Positions 37,484 through 48,282 of a stretch of DNA of 64,000 bases are shown here, piece after piece (position 1 is the first letter of the stretch; each line of letters starts with the position of its first letter). The position numbers and the translations under genes are program-made. Source of the DNA: Cystobasidium ongulense. Its lineage: Eukaryota > Basidiomycota > Cystobasidiomycetes > Cystobasidiales > Cystobasidiaceae. Where the stretch lies: the NCBI GenBank assembly GCA_022835595.1, contig BQUP01000003.1, positions 812,629-876,628 of the forward strand. Reading direction: 5' to 3'. Under the pieces are notes generated by a model. The model worked only from the letters and a program-made list of their open reading frames with translations. It was not told where the DNA came from and made no database searches.

Positions 37484-39809
37484 ATGAGTTGGTTAACAGA
37501 CACCATCTTTGCCACTTTACGAAGCAATAATAATCCGCTGCAAGCGCGTGTTTTCCTTTTTCTCAACGTCACTGGCGACCTGATGACTACAGCATGGCGA
37601 ACTCGGCACACAGAGCTCCACAGCCTTATACCAGATGCTCGGAATGCACTGCTGCGCGAAGTCAGCGAGAAGGACCGCCAATCTGGGCGGGTCATTGAAT
37701 GTCTGAACTCCGATCATCCTGGCGAGCTGCTGGACCTCCTCGAGTACCACGTCAATCAGCAGCAGCACGAGGCGCAACGATGTGAGTATTGTTCACTTGG
37801 GGATTGCCTCTGGCTAATGCCTTTTCAACCGCAGCTCACAGGCTTTTCCAGCACGCCGCTGAGCTTCAATTGAAGTATAGGCGCGACTTTACCGTCGTTC
37901 ATACACTTGCAGAGGAACCCTCGCTCGGTTCCTCGGTAAGGCTATGTCTTAGCTCCTGCAAATGAGCTTGCTGAATGTGTCCGTATAGGTGACTGTGGTG
38001 ACTGCAAGCAATCTTGGAACATCGACAAAAGTGTATGCGGTTAAGACTATCTCTAAGTCCTCGGCTCTGAAATTAGAAGGTGTAAGTGAACTGAGGGATA
38101 CTTTCAGAACAACAACTAACACGTAAATCTTCTGCAAGCAAACCTCGATACAACATGAAAGGGACATATTGGTGGCAGCCCGCAATAGCAAAGCGAAACA
38201 CGCACCATTCCTCGTAGGAGCTCTGCAAGACGCAACGCACTTGCATCTAGTACTGGAATACCTGCCAGCTGGCGATATAGGCCTTCTTCTGACAGAAAGG
38301 AAAGTCTTGCCTCTCAAATGGGTCCGTCTATGGATTGCGCAGACCTCTCAAGCCATCACATGGCTCCATGACCTCGGCTATGCTCATAGGTAAGGATGAG
38401 CTCGCGGTCATGCACCAAAGTAGATGACTGACATGGTTCTTTTAGAGATATCAAGCCAGCCAACATACTGCTGGAACTCTCAGGACATGCAAAGCTAGCC
38501 GATTACGGTTCCGCTGGCCCCCTGCATATGCCGAGTCCCGGCTTGTTTGTGCTTCAAAGATATTGCCTGACTCCTGTTGGAACAGTTGACTATGTATGCG
38601 AGAGTACCTTTCCTAGGTCTGCGTGCCACTGACATTGTTTCTTTGAGGATCTAGATTGCACCTGATGTCTTGCTGGCACACGAGAAGGCTGTAATGGATA
38701 GCGACGATGAGGACGATGATGAAGAAGACCTTAATTCTCCCGGCCTATACGACGCTTCCGTTGATCTGTGGAGTCTTGGTGTATCGATGTATGAAGTCAG
38801 TTGCCCGTCACTTCCGAACAATGAATTTGGCTGACCTGATTCTACCAGATGCTTACTGGGACACTCCCGTTCTACGCTGAGACAATACCGGAAACATATG
38901 AAAGAATCCTGAAGCACGAAGTGAGTTCTAGTTCCATGGCTATCTAGTAACGTCAGTCAGCTGAAGCCTTGCCTTGCACCATTGTCAGACGTGCTTGGAC
39001 CTGAAGAATCTGAGGATGGATATTTCGGCAAAGGACCTTCTAAAACAGTCAGTATAGGCTCGCTGTCAAAATAACAGGGCTGACGCCCTATGATATAGGC
39101 TTATAACCGATCCTAATTATCGTATCAAGTCACACGCGATGAAGTCTCATCCATTCTTCGCTGAGCTTACGTGGGACAAAGTGAGCGAAAGTAAGCGCAT
39201 CCAACTTTCGCGGAAGTGGCCATTTCTGACCCCTTCGTTTCAGCTCCAGCACCCTTTCGCCCGCCAATACGAAGCCTGAAGACCCAAGCAGGCCAAACTT
39301 CTCGAGAAGAATTCTCTCGAGGCTTCGATTTTTCGGCGCTGTTCTCTTCTCCTGGCCTTTCGATATTACGCAATACTGGCCCAGACGAGACAGATCTTCG
39401 ATGGCTAGGCTTCACCCACCTTCCAGGGAAGGACGAGTTTGAGAAGAAAGCTGGGGAAATCAGTCAAAGCCAGCTCCTTCCAGATCTGCAACCTGTAATA
39501 GCCATGGCTACGGCCTATCCAACAACTCCCGCCAGGTCCTCTGCTCCACTACACAACATGCATACTGGTATTCGTCCAAGAGAAAATGCGCGAGCATTGC
39601 AGGAAATTGTCACATACACCATCCTCAGAACAGCGCGCAAAGCTTCGGCTGTACCTTTTCGCAAGCAAGTACTGCCTGTTGCAGAGCCCGTGTCACCGGT
39701 GCGATCGCGCCTCCCCGAACTCGAAAAACGACATGAGGATCTACTAGCGCGCATCAGCAATATCGAGACGAAATACAAGACCCTGCTCGACTCTCCACAG
39801 CGCCTCTAA
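37484..39809 (+). CDS. DMPK/MRCK-like AGC protein kinase
   Basis: Ser/Thr kinase. The start ATG at 37484 lies 56 bp after the PRMT5 stop. At least seven introns; first exons fit 37484-37781, 37835-37935, 37989-38081. The N-terminus (about 100 residues) has no known domain. The kinase core has lysine in VYAVKTISK, HERDIL, catalytic loop HRDIKPANILL, LADYGSAGPL (DYG replaces DFG), GTVDYIAPDVL, VDLWSLGVSMYEMLTGTLPF with FYAETIPETYERILKHE, and HPFFAELTWDKV. The phrase MYEMLTGTLPFYAETIPETY is close to the DMPK/MRCK/citron group. The glycine loop is degenerate (EEPSLGSSVTVV, no GxGxxG) and a long acidic DSDDEDDDEEDLNS insert sits before subdomain IX. A C-terminal tail ends with a short coiled coil. 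Catalytic residues remain, so activity is possible but unsure. Confidence 0.85.
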
Positions 39810-39988
39810 TAAATGTTTAAGTATGCTTTGCAGAATGATAAGGCTACAACGCCCGCGAGATTACTTCTGCAGAACTTCGAATACGATTATCACATATCAT
39901 CACACGTTTGTGATAGGCATTATCTACTTATACTATGGAGATGTAATACTGATAGATTGATGACAGCATCGCACTGCTGTATAATGGT
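39810..39988. other. Convergent 3' flank
   Basis: Short spacer between the convergent ends of the kinase and the Zn2Cys6 regulator genes. No gene. Confidence 0.5.
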
Positions 39989-42900
39989 TTACGACTGATT
40001 AGGAGTGTGCTGGGAAAAGTATTGATTCCAGTCGTCTTGGCTGTACTGCGCGGGCATGCTGTTGTAGCATAATGAGTAGAGTCAGCAAAACCGCAATTGA
40101 ATGTATAGCTACAACCAAACAATGCAATCGCTTACCCGCCGAAGAGGTCCGATGCTTGAGTATCACCGAACATGGGCCCGGAAGCCAAATCAGGCAAACC
40201 AGAGAAAGCACCAGAATTAGGCATCATGCTGCCATCGTTACTGTTGGCCACCATCTGCCTCATCTGAGACTGCCAGAACGGATCAAATAGAAACTCGGCA
40301 ATATCACCGAACTTTGGCGCTTCACCATTGTCTGCTTGATTGCCACTAAATGCTGTGTTGTTGGCATTAAACATGTTCGAGTTATTCTGATTTTGGGCAT
40401 TATTTCCGGCCATGTTCTGATTATTGCCGAGGTCCATCGCTTGTTCAAGGTTCGATTGATTATTGTTGTTGCCTTGTGTATTGATCATATCACTTGGGTT
40501 GGTTAGACCAAGAATATTTGAGATGTGCGGATTGTCGTGCGATGCGAACTCGGAAGCAGGAGGGATCATTGGAGGAGAAGCAAAATTGAAGAAAGCGGAG
40601 GAGGGTGATGTTCCGGTCGGAAGAGGTGCTGCATGACCGAACTCAAAACCGTTGACTTTGCCCCATGAAGGTGAGGGCAAGGGTAGCGGAACAGTTGGAG
40701 CCGTTGGGGAGACAAAGGTAAAGTCGGCCTGAGGGAATAAAGCAGCAGCAGCAGAACCTGAAGGTGTTGTACTAGGCTGAATGTTGTTATTGGTGTTGCT
40801 TCCAGAAATGTTGATGCGCATATCGGCTGGTGCATGCTGCATTGCCGCTTGATTGGCAGATTGCCGAAGTCCAGCAGCACTGATCGAATTGTGCCTTCTC
40901 TTCGAAGCAGCCTGATTCTTCTGGTTCGTTTGACTGGCAGTCCTCCTCGGTTGCGCTGGTGGTTGTGGCAAGTTCCCTCCCGCTGACATCTGCCCCAAGC
41001 TAGCAGTCGCGAACGGTCCTCTGGGCGGATTGCTCGAGAAGTGAGCCATGATATCCATAGGTGTTGCTCGATTTGCATAAGGCGTTGCTCGCCCGCTACC
41101 AGGTAAAGACTCTACATCTTGATTTTCAGCTTCTCTCTTCCTGCCTCTGACATCTGACATGCCGGAAATATCGAGATTACCGTATATTTCAAGATCTTGC
41201 GCATCCACAAAACCGACTAGAAGTTCACGTTGACGTGCTGCAGCACCCCAGGTCACTTGCATCTCCTTCAAAGCGTTCATACAGCGTACAAGATGAGCTT
41301 TCGCGGTGAGAGCCAACGACTCATCATAAGTTGAGTTATAGAAGTGCATGATGCCTGCACTAAAAATATAGTAGACCATGAATGGGATGGCCTGGCGGAG
41401 ACCATAAGTCTTGCTGTACAAGGTGACAATGCTGAAGAACGGGACGATCAGCATGAGCAACAGTAAACGCGAAAACGCAAGGCGAATTAAATTTGACTCA
41501 CTTGCTTATAGCAGCCGCTGCAGTCGTGCAAATGGAATGACTTGGGAACGTCTGATTCGTTCTCGGCGATCCTTGAGCAGGTATGAAAGGGCGATGTAGT
41601 AGAATAAGAGCAGCGTAGAACTGACAATGTAGCGTCAATACGTGCGGTGGAGGTACTCTCTTGCTAGCTGAGTTATACTGCAAGTGGGCCGGTAGCTTCA
41701 GCCACCAGGTAGCTAAAGCCTGATCCAAATGAGCAAGTAAAGTCTCGCTGTTCTGTCCTAGTACCCTGACTCGAATAGCATACAGATTGGCTATGATGCG
41801 CGAGAATAGGACCGATAGAGAGGCTGAATGGTTGAAGCAGGATAGAGAGTTGGATTTGACGCCTTGAGGGTAGTTGCGAATCGAAGCGAGGACTTGATCG
41901 CCATCTGTATTCATGATAGGAGGATCGGACCAATCTGTTCCATCTGGTCGGAGAGGACGCCATATATCGTGCTCGTCTGGTTCGTCTTCAGCGGGCAAGG
42001 CCACATCATAATCGCGCTCAAAGATACCCATTGGTCGACCGATGTAGGCTGAGATATAACGGTCAAGGATGACGCATGACCACCAGACTCGTTTTCTACG
42101 ATGGAAAGACAAGTCAGGGCCATCTCCTAACGAGCTACTTCTTTCAATGGTCAAATACTCACCTCGTCTGCTTCTCTTCATAACCAAAAGCATTAACAGG
42201 CAAGAACCATTTATCAACATCTCTAAAAAGACCTAAATCTTGAGCCATTCGGATAGCCATTCCAACATAGGTCCAACTTTTAGCCATGGCACCAACACCA
42301 GCTTCACGATAAGCAAGTAAGACTAAAGCTTGACAAGTAGTTAATCTTGAACTACCAAAATCTTCATATAACAGTTCTCTTGCTTTTCTAGCGTAAATTT
42401 CTCCTGCTTTCCAGTATTCTCCTTCTTTACGTGTATCTTCACCTGTATCTGAATATCTTGCTGCTAGTGCATAGATCGACAGCAACAGGATTGCTGGCAC
42501 TTTGCCGCCTGATGCTAGAGCTGGTGCTGGTTTGGCACCACCTAATGGCGTTGTACTACTTGAGCCGTCTCCCTCCTTTGCCCCAGTCGAATATCCCTCG
42601 GAAGTATGAACGGTATTCCGATATTGACGGACGAAGAGAGATCGATAGAGTAATGGTAGATGAGGATGAACATAAGTCCAATATAATTCTAATAAATGAT
42701 CCGAAGTTCGCTTATCAGGCATGATTTCATAAGCTTTTGTTCTGCTAACTAGTTCGGCTTCCGTTTTAGAATAAGGATCCGCTATTCGCTCTTCTGCAGC
42801 ATGTTCAGCCGAATTAGGTCTGAGAGTAGAATCTGTAATAGCACTTGGGTTATCACTGTCTTCTGAAATATCGTTCCGATTCGCCTGCGCCCAAGCTCCA

Positions 42901-45238
42901 GGCTTCGGGAATCTCCAGAAGAAATCTTGGTATCGGTTCGATTTTGAGATCAGGTATAATCCTGAAGATCTACCATGATATCGAACTTCCTTAGTTTCAT
43001 CTAAAGAGAGTTGACCAACGACATCTGCTAATTCTGATAATGGACCATCTTGCTGTCCCATCTGTGTTGCATTCGCTCCTCCACTTGCAGTTGAGAATGT
43101 ATTAGAAGCACCACCTGGTGACATTCCATCATTTAGCGTATCAGAAGGGACACCGTCATCTCCAAAACCAGCGATAGTTGAACCTCCAGGTGACATGTTC
43201 CCAGCGTTCGCAGTGAGGTTGTAATAAGCTGAACCAGTATGTAGAATACTATCTGGTGCAGGAACGACACCTCCAGATCTTTGAGCTAAAGAGAAAAGAT
43301 TATGCGTTTGTTGACCATCCCGATTTGAATTTTTCCTATCAACTCCAGGTGATTTACGATTACCACCACCAGCACTACCAACTTGAGACATACCACCAGC
43401 AGATCCAGATCTTGCACCTCCTTGGATCTTTGGATCTAACTTTCGCCTCTGTCTAGGCGAAGTACCAAGTGAAGCAAAAGCAGGATTTGAAGGATCCATA
43501 ATAGTATTCTGTTGATTTGTATACGATTGAGATTGCTGTTGATGAGTCGAAAAGAGATTTGAAGCGGGTATAGCGAGTGCGCTTGAAGCGAAGGATGACG
43601 CGCCTGGTAAGGAACCTGATATATGTGTTGAATTATTATCGATAGATCTAGCCATAGCAGATGCAGGATGCATGGATTCAAAGTCCATAGATCCTTCATT
43701 GTGTAGGCCAACAGCGGAAAAAGAAGGAGAGGTATCACTTCCACCTAATAATTCATCATCTGGTATCCAGGCAGCTTTATGCATATTATCACCATTGAAA
43801 GCAGTCCCGTCCATAGTAACTCCAGCATTACTTAAAGAATTAGAGAACGCATGGTTGTTACTATCGGAGAGTTCGAAACCTCTTTGTGTGATTGGGGCTC
43901 TTGAACTTGATGGGGTACCACCTATTGCATCCGTTGAAGAAGGTCCAAACATAGATGCCAAAGGCCCTAATGAGTCTTCTCGTTTAAGAGACTGAGATCC
44001 CGTGCTACGTTGCCATGATTTGAGTAGAGGAGCATTATCGCGACCTATTGCTGCTGCTTCTGCGAGGTCTTTGGAGAGTAATTCACGAGCTTCGATATCG
44101 CCTACGAGTCTGCGAAGGAGGCAAAGGAGGAAGACCAAAAGAGGACTTAGCAATGCAATCACACAATCGTCGATGTATGTAACGGTGTCCAGCTTACTCT
44201 TCCAGCAGAGCTTGCGCTCGAGGATCATCGTTGTTCAGCAGACCACCAAGGAGAGCTTCCATCCGATGCATACGATTCTCAATAGCTTCGATGTACCCCT
44301 TTGGCGGTCCCCTAAAGCGGTGTGTTCCATCATTGAAATAGCGTTGATGGGTATTCGGAATTGCGAGTTGATGGGTGTGGTAACGTGTTATTGAGTAGGT
44401 CCAATGTCAGATAGCGAGCATGTCCAAGGCAAAGGGAATGAATATTCAACTATTAGTCAAGGTCCTATATAGTTCGTGTAGCAGTGGCGAGGGAGGGTTT
44501 CTAAAAGCCTTGTCATGCCTAATTGGCCTGCAAGACGATCCTCTGCTTCTAGGCCTGCATCAAGCCGAGACTGATCGTGCAGCCGTTGTTCGGGGAAGAG
44601 CGGACGAGACGGATCAAGCAGAGGCAGGAAGATCACAGCAGGCCATTTAGCCTTGCTATGGGACATCTTGCAAGCAGGTATGAGTGCATGCTTGTCCCCC
44701 TTCTTGCTTGCACAGTGACGTCTCGTCTTGTGCTCCGGCGACATCTTTGACCCGGCTTGGGGTCGACGCGGAGGACGAGTTGGGAAAAGAAGTGGATTGA
44801 AACTTACCGCTTCTTGCTAGTGACGAAGAATGTACATTCTAGACTATTCTGCCTGCAGTTCTGACACGGGCCTTCTTCCTGTCCTTGCTCATTGAGTGTT
44901 CTTTAGGAGTTGCAAGCAATTCCAAGTTCAGCTATTGACATGATTGACTGATTGCAATCCATATCAACGCACCTCTGACACTTGCATTTCTGCCTCCTAC
45001 ACGCATCACACGCTTTACTTGACCTTTGCTTCTTCTTGTCATCGTCATTTGCACTGTCTCCTGCTGCTTGCTGCTGTGCTTGCTGCTTTGCTGCTGCTGC
45101 TGCTGCTGCCGATGCTGCTGCATTATTGCCCTTCTTGCTATTGGAGTCGTGCACCTTCTTGCTGCTGCTCCCACCGCCAGTCACAGAGCTCAACGAGGCT
45201 GATAGAGGAATGGACGCAGAGCCACCCGCATGTGCCAT
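39989..45238 (-). CDS. Zn2Cys6 transcription factor with fungal_trans domain
   Basis: Likely DNA-binding regulator. The start MAHAGGSASIPLSASLSSVT at 45238 is the first clear ATG; a polyAla/Gln run follows. The binuclear cluster is built from two exons: KACDACRRQKCKC (CX2CX6C) and PCQNCRQNSLECTF (CX2CX6C), joined across an intron at about 44838-44905. Then KKR|GPPKGYIEAIENRMHR (a typical linker/dimerisation region after a 470-nt intron) and a long Ser/Asn/Gly-rich central part. The conserved domain includes DHLLELYWTYVHPHLPLLYR, ALVLLAYREAGVGAMAKSW, AQDLGLFRDVDKW, and VWWSCVILDRYISAYIGRP with MGIFERDYDVALP. The C-terminus is Asn/Gln-rich and ends in a last exon (DDWNQYFSQHTPNQS) after an intron at 40059-40131. 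Target genes are unknown; it diverges from acetate kinase. Confidence 0.85.
45061..45120. repeat. GCT/TGC trinucleotide-rich run in coding sequence
   Basis: Imperfect GCTGCTGCT repeats that encode the Ala/Gln-rich N-terminal region of the Zn2Cys6 regulator on the minus strand. Likely length-variable by slippage. Confidence 0.7.
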
Positions 45239-45774
45239 TCCGGGCTGGATGTCGTGTCTTGGTCTACTCTGGATGGTATGTGGATGGTGTCGTCCAGAGT
45301 GCAAGAGCAAGTTGACGCCAAAGTCCGAGACGTTGTTGCTGCTGGTTTGGGATAGACTTTCAAGCAGGGACGAAGTGTAGCAATTGCGGATGCTAATAGT
45401 ATCAGAATGCTGGTAGTGATGAATGTAAGCTGTCCATCAACCTGTCTTTATGCCATTATTGTGGGCGTTGCTTCTAAAGACAGCTGACGGGCGGGGCCGT
45501 GGGTTGATCGAGGATTACCTAATCACCGGGGAAGCATCTGGTATGGAAGATTGGGGAATATCGCAGTCGGATGAGGAGTGGTGTATACTAAATGTCTAAG
45601 CGACAGAGTCTGGTAGTATGCTAGCGAGGCCTGACTTGCTGCCCACCCATGCTCGCAAGTTGCACTTCCGCCACTGAACTTCGTATCTCCGATATGCGTG
45701 AGCTGGGGCTGATGATGGCCTCGACAGCTTTCTTCATAACGAACACAGCCAGCAGCACAATCCCGCAAGCAACA
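45239..45774. promoter_or_regulatory. Divergent promoter, Zn2Cys6 regulator and acetate kinase
   Basis: 536 bp between divergent starts. It could hold autoregulatory sites for the regulator, but I identify none. A small in-frame region upstream of the acetate kinase start could extend that protein N-terminally. Confidence 0.4.
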
Positions 45775-47658
45775 ATGACAAACTATCTTCTCGCACTCAA
45801 CTGTGGTTCATCCTCTTTAAAGACGACTCTCTTCTCGTATCCCGCATTAGAGCAGATATGCAGCATATCAGCCTCATCAATAGGCTCATCCGAAGCTACT
45901 CTAAAGTCATCCTTTCAAGGTCAGAAATACAATAAGTCAGTAACAGATGAATCTCATAGTGAGATATTCAGCGATGTACTGCAAGAACTGAAAAGGTTGG
46001 ATGGAGGGAAGTTAGTCAGTCATGTTGGACAGATTAAGATTGTGACGCATAGAATCGTACATGGTGGTACTCTCGATAATCCCGTCAGAGTGAGCCAGGA
46101 TAACACGGACGCATTAGAGAAGATGGAGCAGGTGAGTTCACTCTCTCGCATACTTCTCTCAGCTCTCTCCCAGTGTGCATTCATTGATGACCGATCACGT
46201 TTTATATGGAACCACCACATCAACAGCTATCTGCATTTGCACCGCTACACAATCATCATGCCGTCCTTACAGTGAAAGCCGTGCTGGAAAAACTACCCGA
46301 AGCTGTCAACTTTTGCTGTTTCGACACACTCGTATGTCACCTGTTTTCGCCATTCCCAAGCGAGCGCCTGGTGGCTGACATGCTTGCCTTGTCCTCCCCT
46401 CCCCCTTCATGCTAACTTTGTCTCCCTCATCTCTGACCATACAATTCATACAACGATACTGCCTACACTTACGCTGCATACACTAAATCATCTCTACGCA
46501 TCACCGCAAATGGCGCTCAGTTTCACCGGTCAATGCCAAAGCACATTTACACTTATCCTATAAGTCAACCAGAACATGAACCCCCCGTCCCATTAAGAAG
46601 ATATGGTTTTCATGGTCTATCATACGCTAATATATTGAAACAAGTAGCTCATTATTTGAAAAAACCAGCTGATAAAGTTAATGTTATCGTTTGTCATTTG
46701 GGTAGTGGTGCCAGCATGTGTGTTATTAAGGATGGAAAAAGTTTGGATACTACTGTGAGTTGACTGAAGCGGGTAGCGAATACATATTTTGGTATACTCT
46801 GGCTGACACGCTGGATAATTAATTGAACGTCGGCTCTTTGTCCCCTTATATGCCATACCACTCCCTTAAATGACACCGCTCACTCTGGTTGACCTGGAAC
46901 ACCGCTCTCGCGACATGCATTGACAATATAGATGGGATTAACACCTCTAGAAGGTTTACCAGGAGGAACACGTTCCGGATCATTAGATCCAAGTTTAACC
47001 TATCACTTATATTCCGATCCAACCAAGTCAGGATCATTAGAAAAAACAAATGATATTGAAATTTCTAGAGGAGAATTAGTTTTGAATAAGCAAAGTGGTT
47101 TTAAAGGATTATGTGGTACTAATGAATTTGGTAAAATTACTGAATTAGCTATTAAACAAGTTAAACAAGGAAATTATGATGGAAAAGAATTACTTTGCGT
47201 AAAGATATTTGAGAATAGGATATTGGTGAGTTGTTATACATCTCCCTTCCTCGAGAGAGATTGCCTTTACGAAGCTACCTCCTCTGAACGATACTGACTC
47301 GTTCATTCTGGCCACTCTCATCCAATCAATTTCCAATAACTCGGACTCCACTCGGGCGCAACAGAATTTCCTCGGAGCATATCTAGTCGCACTCCGCAAT
47401 TCACCCGATGCTATCATCTTCTCTGGCGGAATTGGGGAAAGATCTTCCTATCTACGAAGTTCCATCATCAAAGCTATAGATTATCTAGGTATTCAAATCG
47501 ACGACGAAATGAACGATAAAGCAGGTGAGATGGAGGAGAGTGTCGTTGATATTACAAAGAAGGATAGTAGAATTAAAGTGCTCAGAGTACTTACTGATGA
47601 GGAGAGGCAATGTGCCGATATGGCTAGAGATGAGTTTGGAGAGACGTTGAATTGGTGA
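45775..47658 (+). CDS. Acetate kinase
   Basis: Interconverts acetyl phosphate plus ADP and acetate plus ATP. Five exons (45775-46131, 46227-46331, 46521-46754, 46932-47225, 47365-47658) give 427 residues, normal for the family. Motifs in order: LALNCGSSSLKTTLF (ATPase-fold phosphate loop), THRIVHGGTLDNPV (catalytic His/Arg region), FCCFDTLFHRSMPKHIYTYP across an intron, RRYGFHGLSYANI, VIVCHLGSGASMCVIKDGKS, MGLTPLEGLPGGTRSGSLDP, and IIFSGGIGERSSYLRSSI. Active-site Asp, Arg, His and Asn/Glu positions look intact. The start MTNYLLALNCG fits the family; an in-frame ATG 126 bases upstream would add a short unlikely leader. In fungi the enzyme is expected to work with phosphoketolase (Xfp) in acetate production; no Xfp gene is in this window. 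Exons 3 and 4 use strikingly A/T-rich codons. Confidence 0.95.
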
Positions 47659-48282
47659 TTGGGATGTGATGAGCTACTTGAGTCAAAGATCCATACATAT
47701 TTCTTCTCTGGTACTCTCCATACGTTAGCAACTTCTGATGCAATGAATGAGCTATGAGAGGGCTGTCGTTTCCGATAATGTTGATTTTGTCGCTGCCGTC
47801 TTGCCGGTCTATCGCACGCCACACATGCCAGTGGCGAGAGCTGAGCGCGTCGATGCTACAGCACCAGGACGTGTATTAGCAGGATAGTCTGCGGTGTGAT
47901 GGAGTAGAGGGTAGCACAGTATGCGGATGAGAGACGGAACGATGGATGACTGCGGTCAAGGTTCGCCAGCCTTGCAAGGCCCTCGAAGTTTGTCGATAAA
48001 AGCAGCGAGCGAGTGGCCGGTGCGTGGTGAATCGACAGGAAAGTATGCAGACAATAGGATACAGACATGCGTGATGTATGTTAGCATACTTGGCTGGTCC
48101 AACGCCATCCACTCCCTTCCCTGCTTTGCTCTCTCTCGTGACTGGCGGTCTCTGCTGCCCGTTAGATTGCTCAGAGTCGCGTACACTGTATACAGGGCAC
48201 TCGGGGCAAGAGACTCGAGATTATCGACGACTTCTCTCTCTCAACACTACCGACACAACACAGCATACCACACGCTGCAGCA
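47659..48282. other. Intergenic region
   Basis: About 620 bp between acetate kinase and the large gene. It should hold the promoter of the latter. No gene seen. Confidence 0.4.

Noticed and set aside
44420-44744. Small frames inside the long intron of the Zn2Cys6 regulator, as a nested gene
   Set aside because: Short, low quality, no motif; nothing beyond the intron needs them.
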